A DNA stretch of 64,000 nucleotides from Corella eumyota (taxonomy: Eukaryota > Chordata > Ascidiacea > Phlebobranchia > Corellidae), in NCBI GenBank assembly GCA_963082875.1, contig OY720097.1, positions 16,624,501 to 16,688,500 on the forward strand, written 5' to 3'. Below the pieces are notes generated by a model. That model made no database searches. It saw only the letters and a program-made list of their open reading frames with translations, and was not told the origin of the DNA. The first letter of the stretch is position 1. The number at the start of each line of letters is the position of its first letter. Both the position numbers and the translations under genes were made by a program. This document shows positions 1 to 12,900 of the stretch, piece after piece.

Positions 1-282
1 CTTAAGTTAACAGAGTGTAAAATAAAAAATAAAAATTTTGAGTTTATATTTTTTTCACATGGTTTTATTTAAAGAAGGTATATACATGTAGTTTAAAGTT
101 TTAAAGTATAATAGTTTAAGTACAAAACAATGTACTAGACGATGACTAAGACTGATAAACAAAAAAATATCACTTATATATCAATGCTTCTATTGTATCT
201 AAAAAGTTTAGAATATTGCAAGAAAAACTTTTAAAATATTATCTTACATAAATTATAGTTTTAGTTTAATAACAAAAAATAC

Positions 283-3200
283 CTCTATCCAAATCATCTT
301 TATGTCGATGGTTTGTATCATTATGATGTGAATTGCCTTTGCTCTAAAAAAAACAAAAGAATTTATGAGTTTATGATTGCAATAAAAATTAAACCTATAC
401 AGAATGAAATATATAATTTTAAAATATTCTAAATACGAAAAACGGGTCAAGTAAAATGTCAAAAACTTGAAATTTAATTAAGAATTTCCCCAAATGAAAC
501 TTTTGTAAAATTTTGTTCTGTTTGTGAAGTTGTAAATTATGATTCTAGACAATCAGACAGCTATACAAACTAAGATTTAATAGCACCATGGTTTTAATCA
601 CAAAGTTTGCTCTATATTTCAACCAAAAACAAACACAACCTTTTATTTAATGTCACAGGAAAAGAAATTAACAAATTCTGTTGTAGTGAAAATTAAGAAA
701 AAACTTATTTAAATTTCATCTTAAATACAATTTAAAAAAATCCCAAAACTGCTATAAAAATCTAATTTTTAATAAGAGTTCAAATCAGCTGTAGCATATT
801 GCTGTCAATCAGCTGTTTGCAGTCTAGTTAAGGCCCTACCACGGCAATAAAAGTTGATGCATAGAGTTTACAGGAAACCCACATAGAGTAATTGAAACTA
901 AATCGAGGACCGACTAAGACTTAGTCCCATGGGACTGGACTTATGTTGTAATAAATATACCTACACTTATAACATGCTTAGATTATTATTATAATAAAAA
1001 TGGCTTGCCAAGTGGTTATCTTGAAAACACACAAGGCTGTTTAGACTATAGCTTAGATAGCTTATTTTTTTATACAAAAAATATTTTTTTACGCTAAACA
1101 TAATGATTTTCTTTTAAGCCAGAGGTATTATGCCAAAAAAAACAAAGTTCATATTTTTTTTAACTATGTTCATAATTTAAATTACTTTACATTGTTTCAC
1201 AAACACATATTGTAAATTTAATAAAAATATACAAAAAAGGCTTTTATGGGCTTAAAAACTTTTAAGATTTCCTTTGTTTATGTAATAACATTTAACTCAA
1301 AGAGCGGAGTCTCTGTGTTAAAAGCATTACTGTATGCTCAGGTAAAAAATGGCTCAATTAGTTGTTTTTATGCTAGTTTTGGGCCGTTTTTACAAGCTAC
1401 AACACACTTTATGGCCGAGTAGAGACCGAGAATGTGAAGGTAACACAAGAATGAACAACCTAAAAGCCGTTAAATCTCAGGTAAGTTTACTCACTGAGTT
1501 CCATTTTGTGTTTAAAGAGATTGGGTTAATACAAATTTTTCATAAAATAAATGAATAATTAAAAAGTGGGAAATAGCATTGGTTTTGTGATATTAAAACC
1601 AAACAATAACAAACTTTAAATTCAAGTATATATATAAATTTTAAAATTTTATTTTAAATTTTATTTCTACTAAATAACGCATGCTAAATTATTACTTAAA
1701 AATAACAGTTATGTATCAATTTTAAAACAATATTTGCAGAATATTTTTAAAAACAATGAACCACATTAATCTTGATTACCCACTAGATAACTTTTTTAAA
1801 AAAAAGAGAGACTCGATGACATACAGACAAGGTTTTTGACGTAATAGGACACCGAAAAATAACTCAAAGTCAGATGGCCAATAGTTTCGTTGTGACCCCG
1901 GGCTATAAATGTCTTCCAAAAAGCCACTCAACCATTAAAATATGCTCTTTAGTTACTAAGAATGATAATCGACGCTGCAATTTAACTGTGAAACGATACA
2001 CTTTTGACACTTAAATATGCACCTTACTGGACACATATAGCTATTGATATTAGACAGTTTTCAATTACAAATTTAACCCAAAATGATACCGTTTAATTTA
2101 TTTAATATTTTTAATCTGGAGAATTCAGTTTCAGTTTCTGGGTAATGTTATTTTACTTTTTTTGCAGTTGTGAGATTAGGAAAATTAATTTGTTGGCAAA
2201 CCCAAGAAAATGCAATCAATCACTATTCACACCTTCTTTATTATGATGGATTTGAAACATTTTACACACAGAAATAACAAAACAATTTAAGATGACTTAA
2301 GTTAGCATTTCAACAAAATAATTAATTCGCTTTGAAAATTAGCCAAAAATTTTAGGAACTTTGTTTTATGTCAAAGTTTATATTATCTCGAATAATGTCA
2401 TGAGGCTCTAGTTTTTTCGGTTATTAGTGAACTGCCTTACTTCAGCACAAAACACTGATAACACACGACCAGCCAACCATGACGAGATAAGCTGCTCAAA
2501 TAAATACACCCCTGTTATGTTTGCCCAACTCAATTGTGTTTCTTGATATAAAAGGTTTTTTCTCTAAAAGGGACAGCCTTTATGCTGCCTTTAATGACAG
2601 AATCACTATAAACCTACTGTTGTAAATAACTATATGAATGTAAAACTCTTATGTCAACAGGCTATTCATCATTTTTATATAAAAAAAACTATGTGCATTG
2701 GCCTCATGATATGACCACGTTTTATAGCATATAAAGCCAATGACAGGCATTAGTAATATTGATGACTCTCTGGGTTTATATTGGGGGTTAAAATTTGAAC
2801 AAACAAATTGGCCACTAAAATATGAACCGGGTTATCAAATGAAAACCATTATAAAAAATTGATGATCAGTGAGGTATATAATATCATATTTAATATGCCA
2901 TAAAATTGTCACAAATCAGTATTAAATAAAATATGATTGATTTGATAAAAAGGGCCACTTTCGTGAGCAATTCAATAATACTTAGTTAAAAGACAAAATT
3001 GTCAAATACCACAAACCAATAAAAATTACTTTTTAACACTTTTAGTTCTAGTTAAATTGAATACACAAATGCATATCAAGATTAAAATATCTGTCATTGT
3101 GTTAGCATAACTTGTCCCATGTAAACAGATTGCTAACCATGATACATTAAGCAGTGTTGTTACTTAATTAAAGGTGTGAGAATGGGTTAATGAATGTGTG

Positions 3201-3901
3201 AAAATATGACAATCCAGTCACATAGTGTTAAGCTGCAAAAACATTATCATTGCAGTTGACACATGGTTTACCTATTAATTTAATACCCATAAATATGCAT
3301 TGGATATATTGGATATAATTGCACTAACTTGGATAATTTATTAAATTTAAAAATGTCAAGTTTTTATAAAAGATTTTAATCTTACTTTTAAGTAAAAAAA
3401 TTTAATGTGGTTTAATAGAGCTTATTAATTTGTAGAAGCACCAAACATTAGTACATGTAGAAAACAGATTATTTAAATGTTTACTTTCAAAAATGTCCTG
3501 GTTTAATTAATATTATTATCCAAAACGGTGTCTGAGAAAAAAAAGCATCACTAAATTGAAACTATTCTGCGGTATAACGAACGCAAATTTCCGGGCAGCT
3601 GTGCAAAAAATACCCCGAGGTCAAGACATGCAAATATGGCGCTTATGTTAAAACATTTGCACAACAAAAGCAAATCGTTGAAGAAATGTTAAAAAAAAAC
3701 AATTATAACTTTGGTACTTACGTCATAAGAACGGCGCCTTTGCACGCCTTCAACGTCATCATCTTTAACCAAATCGCCTTTTAAATCTGCAAGTTCAGCT
3801 TCAACACTATTCCAACCTCTACAATCATCTTCGCCTATTGCTTCATCATTATAAGTCTTTGGCTCATCATTTGCAGCCTCATCCGAGTTTAATTGAGGCA
3901 T
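283..3901 (-). CDS. 5' part of an unrecognised acidic protein gene, running off the left edge
   Basis: Two coding exons are visible on the minus strand. Exon 1 (3722-3901) encodes 60 residues from a start Met (MPQLNSDEAANDEP...) and ends at a strong donor (GAC|gtaagtacc). Exon 2 (283-343) has a clean acceptor (ttttttttag) and donor (AGAG|gtattt). It encodes about 20 His/Asp-rich residues (SKGNSHHNDTNHRHKDDLDR). Both junctions are phase 0, so the exons join in frame across an intron of about 3.4 kb. The N-terminus is rich in Asp and Glu. I do not recognise the family. The rest of the gene lies left of the window. The long first intron is AT-rich and shows no convincing further exon. Evidence is splice-site quality and phase only. 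Confidence 0.5.
344..3721. other. Long AT-rich first intron, no further gene seen
   Basis: This stretch lies between the two exons of the left-edge gene. A 69-residue open frame on the + strand at 1349-1558 is followed by a donor-like CAG|gtaagt, but it has no homology I can recognise and no partner exon. The rest is AT-rich with scattered short stop-rich frames. Confidence 0.4.
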
Positions 3902-3956
3902 ATTTACGACTATCCAGCGATCTCACTTAATCTCTGCGCTATCAAAGTAAAAGCTA

Positions 3957-4301
3957 GTGCTGGAAATGATCACACAACCAGACTGTCGTTCTCATCAATA
4001 CGAATGCCGAGCGTCTATCAAATACGAGAGACAGCAACAGCGCCCTATACCGGAAGCTATTCACAACGATTGCGCTCACAAATTGCCGGTAGTTGACATA
4101 CACTCTGTAATAAAAGCATTTCCGAATCACTATTTACGTATGGAATATTACAACATAGTTCCAGATGTTTATTTGATAAAATTTAAACGAATAAAGGAAA
4201 TTCGTTGTTTGAAATACTCGCGAAAACAGGTGGAAAATCTTAACAATGACGTTTTTACAAGATTTAACAAACCCCATTTCTTTAAACCCCGTAAAAATTA
4301 G
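3957..4301 (+). CDS. Small hypothetical protein, about 114 aa
   Basis: An uninterrupted + strand frame of up to 114 codons starts 55 bp from the divergent start codon of the left-edge gene. A start at the second Met (about 3966) is equally possible. The region is richer in CpG than its surroundings, as are the 5' ends of other genes here. The C-terminal half is basic (VYLIKFKRIKEIRCLKYSRK) and ends RFNKPHFFKPRKN. I do not recognise the family; no signal peptide or membrane segment is evident. It could be a chance frame, or a short gene sharing a bidirectional promoter with its neighbour. Confidence 0.35.
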   Translation: MLEMITQPDCRSHQYECRASIKYERQQQRPIPEAIHNDCAHKLPVVDIHSVIKAFPNHYLRMEYYNIVPDVYLIKFKRIKEIRCLKYSRKQVENLNNDVFTRFNKPHFFKPRKN

Positions 4302-5842
4302 AAATTTTTATTTCATTTCAAAAGTTACAGTAATTTTTTAGTTCATACTTAAAGTTAACGTCTGTTTAATTGTCTACTCTTCACAAAACTCGATATAAGT
4401 CTGTTTACTGTATCACGCCTTCTGATTTACATCTCATCAAGAGTTGAAGAAAAAATGTGTAAAACACTTTCTGGGTTTAATTCTGTGGATACACACTTAA
4501 TTTAATAACTTTTAATCCGAATCACGCAGTTCAGACCATTTTAACCTCTTTAATATCCTATCCTAATATTTAAAGAATCCTTACAGAGTTTAATCTTTCC
4601 TGACAATAAATTTACATTATACGGCACGCTTCTGTCCAGCAGCTTAAATTTATTACATCTTACAAAATCCAAACCTTTTTAAATTTTCACTTTAATCTAG
4701 AAAAGTTGCTGACTTTAACTTTTTTGTATTAGCGTAGGCTTACATTTTAAAATTGATCACGTCCTATAAATTTTTAAATAACATTAACTAAAAGCGTAAT
4801 ATAAAAAAATTAAACATTTAACAACAAAGGCTATCCACTCGAACTTCAAGATCGACTGCAAACAAAACACAAGTGTGAAAACAGCAATAACACTGTCAAT
4901 ATGACCACCTGTTTCATCGAACTAGTTACACCCTAGGCTCAAACTCTAAACAAAAGAGTAATAGTAATCTCAATTAAAGACAATGTAACTGACCTCATTA
5001 ATGATTCCGTTTTAATTTTATTTAAATAAAAAATAAAGAACGCCGATCACTTATCTCTTTTACAAACAGTTCAGACTTTAACATCACGTGGTTTAGTCAC
5101 GTGACTACAAGGAATGACGACAATGTTTATTTTAATCTTCTGTTTTGATGTATGAATATCGTCGGCCTAATAAAGTTAATATAACTAAAAAAACAATAAG
5201 CTTCCTACTTATAACGAAATAAGTACAAATTTATTTTGCAAATCAGTAGTTCATTATTGTTAAATAACTACAGTAATATTTTATACCATTGGAATCAATG
5301 CTAATTACAACGTTATTCAATAAGAAATAATTTTATTTTAATCTAATTACCGTGTTAGGTTTTATTTTTGTTAGGAAAATGAGTATTTGTTTTTATTTTA
5401 ATCTAAACGTGTTAGGTTTTATTTTTGTTAGGAAAATGAGTATTTGTTTGATAACAGTTGACACGGTTTATTAAGACCTTACCTAAGAGCGCCATCACGT
5501 AGAAGCAGTTCAAATTAAACCATGTACTTTAAGTAGTGAATCCAAGTTTTTATTCACTACACCACCTTATCGGTGCTTCATGCAAGCCAAAAGAGAAAAT
5601 TTCTATTTATATTTATTACAAATACAATGAGGAACTAAGAATAAAGCACAATTAAGGAAGTTATAAAAAGAATTTATAAAAATAGTAAAAAAAAACTTTT
5701 GGCTTCTAAAACTTTACAATTTTATGTAGAATAAAAATAAGTAAAAAAAAATAATTAACCCCTAACAAAGCATAGGTTTTTAAAGAGAAGGAAAGTGCAA
5801 ACAAGCTAAACACATATCAGTCCAAAAATAAATTCATGAAAG
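4302..5842. other. Intergenic; paired CACGTG boxes and a short tandem duplication
   Basis: No gene is visible. Two CACGTG palindromes lie at 5085-5090 and 5098-5103; the second sits in the longer palindrome GTCACGTGAC. At about 5334-5450 a unit of about 60 bp (core gtgttaggttttatttttg) is duplicated head to tail with few differences. The 3' end is the downstream flank of the Kelch-like gene. Confidence 0.5.
5085..5105. promoter_or_regulatory. Pair of E-box/CLEAR-type CACGTG sites
   Basis: Two perfect CACGTG hexamers start 13 bp apart. One is embedded in GTCACGTGAC, the consensus bound by MiT/TFE and USF-type bHLH-zip factors. A similar pair occurs at 21209-21228. Function is inferred from the motif only. 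Confidence 0.3.
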
Positions 5843-8800
5843 TTAAATAACAACAAGCGCAGACCCGAATCTAGGACTAATTTTTTCTTTCTCAATTTTC
5901 CACTGATCTCTTTTTGGATCGTACAATTCAATGGCCAAAGACCTAAAAAAAGTTATTTGTAAGTAATTAGCACAACTATGATTTTACTTTTATATAATAA
6001 AATTTTATGGTTAACTTTACTAACTCTGCTCCTCCAACAACATAAATTGTGTTGTTTAACACACAAGCACAATGATAAGCACGTGGATGGGTCATTGGGG
6101 CCACTTGTTCCCATATATCAGCTGCCGTGTCATACAACTCCACTAAGTTGGTGCGTTTGCTGTTGTGAAGTCCACCTAAAAATTTGTTTAATTTTTTACC
6201 TATATCGTTGTTTGAACGAAGATTCCCCATTGAATATTCTATGTTTGAAATGCACCTATTGCACTGTAGTTTTGAATACAATAAATTTAATATGAACTAC
6301 ATACCAGTCGCATAAATCATGTTATTATATCCAACTGCAGCAAATCTGTGACGAGGAAATGTCATTGACGCCACATTTATCCACTTCCCATTGGATGGAT
6401 TGTAACATTCAACAGAACTAAGTTCATTTTTATTGTTGTCTATTCCACCAATAGCATAAAGTAATCCTAATTAAAGAAACAATGTTAAGTTAGTGAAAAA
6501 GGATAGGCTTATATAAACTGCCTACAGTCTGTGATGTTACCTCCAGCCTTTGCAAAACCCAATCCACTTCTCTTACAGTTCATATCATCAATGTTCACCC
6601 ATTCATTTACTTTTGGGTCATAAAATTCTCCACATGATATTGCAGTTCCTTCTTTATCATGCCCACCAACAACATAAATGCAATCTAAGAAAATTTTTAA
6701 AAATTACAACAGCAATGTATCAGCTTATTGCAGGTAAACCACAGTAAATTGTAATACAAGTATCCTAAATTTATTTTTTTAATAACTTGGAAGGTAAAAT
6801 ATTGAGCTAAAAAAAAAAAAAAAGTACAAAGAAAAAATACCATTTAAAACAGCACAAGCAGTACATTGTTTTTCAACATTCATTGAACAAACTGCTTTCC
6901 ATCTTTTCTCTGGATCTGTTACATTGGTACGAGTAACATATTTAAGAAAATGTTCACCACCCAACAAGTAAATATGATCACCTATTTTTGCAGCAGTTGA
7001 ACCGTAATGACCCTCTGGCAAATTCTGTTATTGTAAACAACAATTGCTTTTAAGTTTACCTTTGTTAAAAAATATTTGTTTAATTGATCGCAGGTATAAT
7101 TTAAATAACATCTAATATAGGCCTATTAGAATTTACAAAAACCTCCATAGTAGTCCATTTTTTTGTGATAATATCATATTTTTGCACCGATTTTTCTTTC
7201 GAAAACCCACCTCCATAAACTATGAATTCATAAGGATTTTCTACAACAAAAAAGTATTAAAAAAGCAACAATTAATATTTAAATCACAAATTTAAAATTA
7301 CTTGACTTAATTTCATACAAAAAAATTTAAAAATATATTGAAATTTATAACTATATTTAATAAAAGAATAACAATAAAAATAGAAAATAGGATACCTAGT
7401 TTTTTGTTAAGTTTTTTTTCTGGAGATGGAATATCATCTTGTATCAGTGGCAGAACTAATTTTTGACATTGATCACAGTTTTGAATTAGTTTCTATTAAT
7501 AGATTTTTTTATTCAAAATGTGGTTTAGTTGTACCCCAGTATTATAATTGGTAATTCCAGGAAACAAAAAAAAACAAAAGGTATAATATTACCTAAACAT
7601 ATCGAATGACGTTTTCAACAAAACAAAAAAAATATTAATGTACCTCATTCATAACATAATTCTGAATAAAAGATTTGCCAAGCCTTTTTAAATTAATTTC
7701 GGAAAAGAGCAAACAAAAATCATTTTTGCGTTCATTTTCATCAACTTTAACCCAGGAAATTATTTCTTTAAACATTTTTTTATTATCATTTTCCTGTAAA
7801 AATTTTAAAACTTAAATAAATAACATATTAAAAAATAAAACCAAAATTACAGGTTGTTAAAATATTTACCGTTTTCTTTTGAATATCCTTAAACACTTTT
7901 ATCACATCCAAGTTCAAGGTTTTGTGTGGTGAACAACTACTACAAATTGTGATTTTTTTCACTGTGTTGTTGATTTCAGGTCTAGTATTAGAGTCAACAA
8001 AATCTGAGTTATTTAAAGATTGGATTCTATCAGGTGATTGTCCAGGTGTTGTAGAAACTGACTGAATATCCGAAGTGGATCTTTAAAAAGAATTCAAAAC
8101 ATGTGTTAATTTATTAGTTAATGATGTACCATAAACTAAGGTACTGCAATTAGCTTTACAACTACACTAGGCTTTTATAAATAAGGCACCAGGTTTGATA
8201 CCCAATTCTTCCATACTGTAAAACCCAAACCCAAAAGATAAGTAAATACAAAAAATAACAATATTTAAATAAAATATTTACCCTACTGGTTGGGCTGAAG
8301 TATTTTGTTCATTTGTGCTTTCATCAACTTGTTCCATATTCAAAGGATTAATAAAAGTTATTTCCAAAGAATTTTGGATAAGATAATCCATACAGGTCTT
8401 TTTCAGGGCTAAAAAAATAGTATGCACAAGAACAGGTATATATTATTAATATAGTTTATAATGATAGGTGTTTAATATAACAAATAAAATTTGTAAACAA
8501 ACAAATATGAATACATACGAGCAATAGATAAAAAATCAGAAGCATGCAGAACATTGTATACATTTTCTTTGGTAATTGTTATTAGCGATGTATAAATGAA
8601 GTCAAGAATAACACCCATCGTTGATTGTTGAATTCCAACTGTGTTAATTACAAGCTTGTTGGAAAGATAAATTGGCTGCAAAACAAAAAAGCTTTTAAAA
8701 AAATTGTGAAAAATGACACAAAAAAAGATGAACAAAATATAGTTCAGAAGTTTACTGGTGTTAGTGGATTAGGCAACAAAGCCCCATGAAAATCGGTGAA

Positions 8801-9127
8801 CATTCCCACAATGCATCTGTGGACAGGAAATATGAGCTTATCTGCATATATGAACACATCACAATACGTTTGTTTTGTAAGTCGGTCTCTAAAACATAAT
8901 AAATACTAGAGTTTTATGATGACATAAAAATTACAATTTAGAATTTAATCTCAAATTACATTAAGGTTAAGTTTTTAAATTAAAATTATGTTAGTTTGAA
9001 GTTAAACTTACAGATTAAGTGAGTGTATAATCCATGAAAAATGGTGGCTTGTTGTAGCAACAATTGGTGGAATTGATTTGGTGATACCTAATTTTAAAGC
9101 AGAACAAAGAACTTGATGGTTTTCCAT
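5843..9127 (-). CDS. Kelch-like BTB-BACK-Kelch protein
   Basis: Thirteen exons join in phase to give about 609 aa: 9012-9127, 8756-8888, 8519-8675, 8282-8408, 7870-8080, 7644-7793, 7396-7492, 7143-7240, 6841-7024, 6541-6684, 6305-6466, 6025-6175, 5843-5942. The N-terminal third is a diverged BTB domain (YCDVFIYADKLIFPVHRCIV, then LDFIYTS). A Ser/Thr/Asn-rich insert of about 70 residues follows, then a BACK-like helical region (MFKEIISWVKVDENERK). The C-terminal half has six Kelch blades, each with a Gly-Gly pair (IYLLGGEH, IYVVGGHD, LYAIGGID, IYATGGLH, IYVVGGAE). Family members serve as substrate adaptors for Cullin-3 ubiquitin ligases. The exact KLHL orthologue is not clear. The 6025 donor is GTTAGT rather than the nearby GTAAAG, because only it keeps the frame. 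Confidence 0.88.
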
Positions 9128-9945
9128 TGAAACAATCGTAAATAGTCAACATTTGAAATAAAAAAAGTAATGAACTATGCTTCTAACCTTTCAGTAAAAT
9201 TCTAAATAAGATTATAAACTAACAACTGTAGACACACATTCAATAAGTTTCAATTTTCACTTTCATCAATTCTATAACAACAACAACGTAAAGAGAAAAT
9301 ATTTAACAAGAACAATTTTTTAAAGGGTACTTTCCCGAAATATATACGTCTTGTTATTTTTTTACAATTTGCTTACACTCGCTATGTAGCAGGTCTTCAT
9401 GTATTTTTTAATTAATACTTAAAAGGTTATAACCATTTATAATAAGTTAACATAAATAATAAGTTACATCCAAATTATCCAATTTATATCGTGTGTTAGG
9501 GCTGTAAGAGTTATTCTTTCCAATGTTTTATAGTAAACGTTTCCTATCACCAAAGGAAAATGCAAAAGTATATTTGTTGCTAACCCTTTATTGAAAAGTC
9601 TTTTTTATGGTTACATAAATTTTTTGAACACGTAAAAAAACGTAAGACATGGTATATGCATGTTTAATAAACTACAAATATTTATTCATTCAAGTATAGA
9701 TACCAATACGGTATTCAAACAGATTTACCGCTTATAAATTTTCAACCAACAGTACAATACTGCTAATGTAATTAATATGGCTTTAAACTTTATAAAAAGC
9801 ATTATTTAACATAAAAAACATATTATTATATACACTAGGTCCACTTAAAATTTAGGGCTTTGTTGTTAAGATTGGGTCTTGTAGTTAACTTCCTAGGGTA
9901 TATATATTAATAATGGTAATGATCTAAAACTAAATTTAGAGTTTG
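9128..9945. other. Intergenic, no gene seen
   Basis: AT-rich spacer between the Kelch-like gene start and the last DYDC exon, both on the minus strand. It should hold the Kelch-like promoter. No long frame, repeat or RNA gene is apparent. Confidence 0.5.
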
Positions 9946-12900
9946 TTAAGTTTCTGTAGAAGGTTCTTCCGTTGTTTCTGCTGAAGGTGCCTCAGTTGTT
10001 TCAGCGGGAGTTTCTTCTTCTGCTGGAGCAGCGGGAGTTGTTTCTTCTACTTTCGGAGGAGTTTCTTCAGGATCTACCGCGGTTTGTGGTAAATCTTCGG
10101 AATCGGCGGCGGCTTCGTTTTTATTGACCGATGTTTCATTCTAATATTGACAAGATCATAAAATAAATACACAACTCTGGATTTAAAAGAGGCTAATTAG
10201 TCACACTTCGAACGTTTGCATTAGAGCAGCGTTAAATATATTTTAAGACTAGCACTGCACTAAGTCTACATAAAATGCTCGTTTGGATGTCACTTTAAAG
10301 CGATTAGATGATTTTATTAAATACTTAAAATACCGTTTTTAACTATTTATTGTGGAAGATTGGAAAATACTTATGTGTTTATATTTACAATACTTTTAAA
10401 AGCAGTTTTAAAATGGTAATAGAACAACACAGAAGTTTTATTATAATTATAAATATACAAAATAAAGTAAGAATAATACTGCAAAATTAATAAAAATGTA
10501 TAGTATGTAAAACTAATAACTACACCTATGTAACTATACATAAAGCTGGGTGGATATAGAAATTATATAAAAGGTATATACATTAAACCAAGATTAACAA
10601 AACAAATACTACAAACAATAAAATCCTCAATAAAATAAATTCAAACTTGATCTTGCTGTACATCTTCAGTTTCATCTTCTTGGTGAATCATTTGTTCCAA
10701 CATTTCTTCATTAAACTCAAACGAAGCTAAACTGTTGTAAGTTGCAGGTTCATCAGCACTCTCACGTAAAGGTTGTTCTGATGGGACATCAATGACTGGT
10801 GCCATTGATGAAATTGTCTCCTTAGGTGATGAAGGTGCAACATATTTAGTTGGAACTGGAGCATATGATGAAGTTGCAGAAGAAGCAACATTACTAACAT
10901 TTTCAGGTGAAAACGGAGCTGCAAAATAAAAGGAATCTTGTATTTTTGGATTACCTTGGTTTTCTAAGGTAGAGTTTATATCTGTAGTTTTCTCTACAAC
11001 ATCATTTTCTTTTTGTTGTGTTAGTTGTGCCACGTCACTTGTAACAACACTGTTATGTGGCACCTCTTCTGCAGAGCTGTAGCCCATAGGTGGGGGAATC
11101 GGTGCAAAAGAACTTAAGTTTAGTTGTTGACCTTTTTCTACATTCATTTCCGAGTCATAAGATTCATTTGGCAAATTTGTGGGTTGTTGTTCCAGTACAT
11201 TCACTTTATCAGGTTTTGGGTATAAAGGTGGCGAAGGTACTAATCGGGGCTCTTCCTTGAGATTATCTGATTTTTTATCCTGAAGAAGATCTTTATCAAT
11301 ATTAATAACCTCCATGGATGGAGCTGAAGGGGTAAGAGACTTGGTAGCAGTAAAGTCCAAATATGTTTTTAAATCAGAATCTTTTTGTTCATCATCCTTA
11401 AGCTCTTTCTCTTTAACTTTAGCTTCTGAATCCTGACTTGCTTCAGAATCTTTTACAATCAAACTGCTAACCTTATCTTCATTATATTCCTCTGCTGTAA
11501 AAGTCTCTGTATCATTTTCTGGTGTATAGTTAACAACATTGGATTCATAATTAGGGTCTGGTTTCTTGTTATTTTGTGGAACCACTGGACTAGAACTGTC
11601 TTCTTTTTTAGGAAAACCCTCCTCCTCAATATTATTGGATTCATAATTCGACTCTGGTATCTTGATATTTTGTGCAACCTCAGGACTAGGACTGCCTTCT
11701 CCTTTACGAACAACTTCTTCTCCAATGTTTTTGGAAGTGTGCTCAGATATCATGGTTATTGTGCTTTCTTGATGTGGTATTTCTTCAAGCTTTTGTTGCT
11801 CCGAATTAACATCAGATGTTTTCTCCAGGTTAGCTGTGTTGTGTAAATAAGAAGCATGAGCAAAAGAAGAAATTTCCTCAGTACTTTGAGTTTCTTCAAA
11901 TTCTTTTATCTCCTCTGGTTCTAATTTATCGAAAGCAACAGGAGAGACTGCTTTTTGTATATCTGTGTCTATTGAGGATTCGTTGGACTGCTTTTTGTGC
12001 ATGTTTTTTTGGTCAGAGCCAGCAGTAATATTTTCACTAACTGGAGCTACAGGTTCAATATAGGCTTCTTGATCTTGAGCTGTTTTTTCATTTTGATAAA
12101 TTTCATTGTGGGCATTATCAACTTCAGATTTTTCGGGTATGTCTACATTGGAACCTACTTGCTCAGTCGCTTCATTTAAAAGATAGTCATCTTCTTTCTG
12201 TTCAACTTCTGGTTTATCACTGTTATCCAACTCTAAATCATCCTTCGTATTTGAGTTTTCTGCTTCTGGGATAGTCATAACTTCTGGTTCATGTTCCTCA
12301 TCATCTCCTGCTTTCATTGGTTTGACTCCAATATCTTCAGCGAATAAACTTTCTTCAAACCCGACTGGTGGAATCTCGCGCTGATGAACATTAGGTGAAA
12401 AAGTGACAGTCCGAAGCGATACTTGAGCATCTTCTTTTGCAATATCTGCATCAATTTTAACGTCCTCTGTTTTTTCTTGAAAATTTGAAGTAGATGGTGC
12501 TGAGTAATCAAGGCTTGAAACAGTGGTGTCAGTAATACTAACAGCATCAACATCATCTTTATCACTCTTGGTGTCAGAAGTGGTTTCTAAGCTGGGCAAA
12601 TCAGGATAAAGTTTGGGGTAAGGTGATATAACATCTTCAGTTTCAGGTTCCTTTTCATCAGTTGTTCCTTCTTCATTAGTTGTTTTTTTCTCACCAGTTA
12701 TTTCAGGCTCACTTTCCTTTTCTAGTTGTAGAGCCAGTTCCTCCACAGTAGGGGTGTTAGCAGTGATCCTTAGAGTTGGAATATCGCTATGTTGAAGATT
12801 ATCTTCTACATCTTCTTCTGTTAAACGAGTTGCTATCAAAACTACCTGCCTCTTTGGCATCTATAAAATCATATATTATTTTAATTAAGCAGCAATTTTC

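Noticed and set aside
3893-4096. 67-codon + frame MRHIYDYPAIS...
   Set aside because: It overlaps both the minus first exon and the longer + frame, has no homology, and is weaker than either.
11459-11846. Other frames overlapping the acidic exon
   Set aside because: They are shadows of the 739-codon frame, with composition typical of a shifted reading of Glu/Ser-rich codons.
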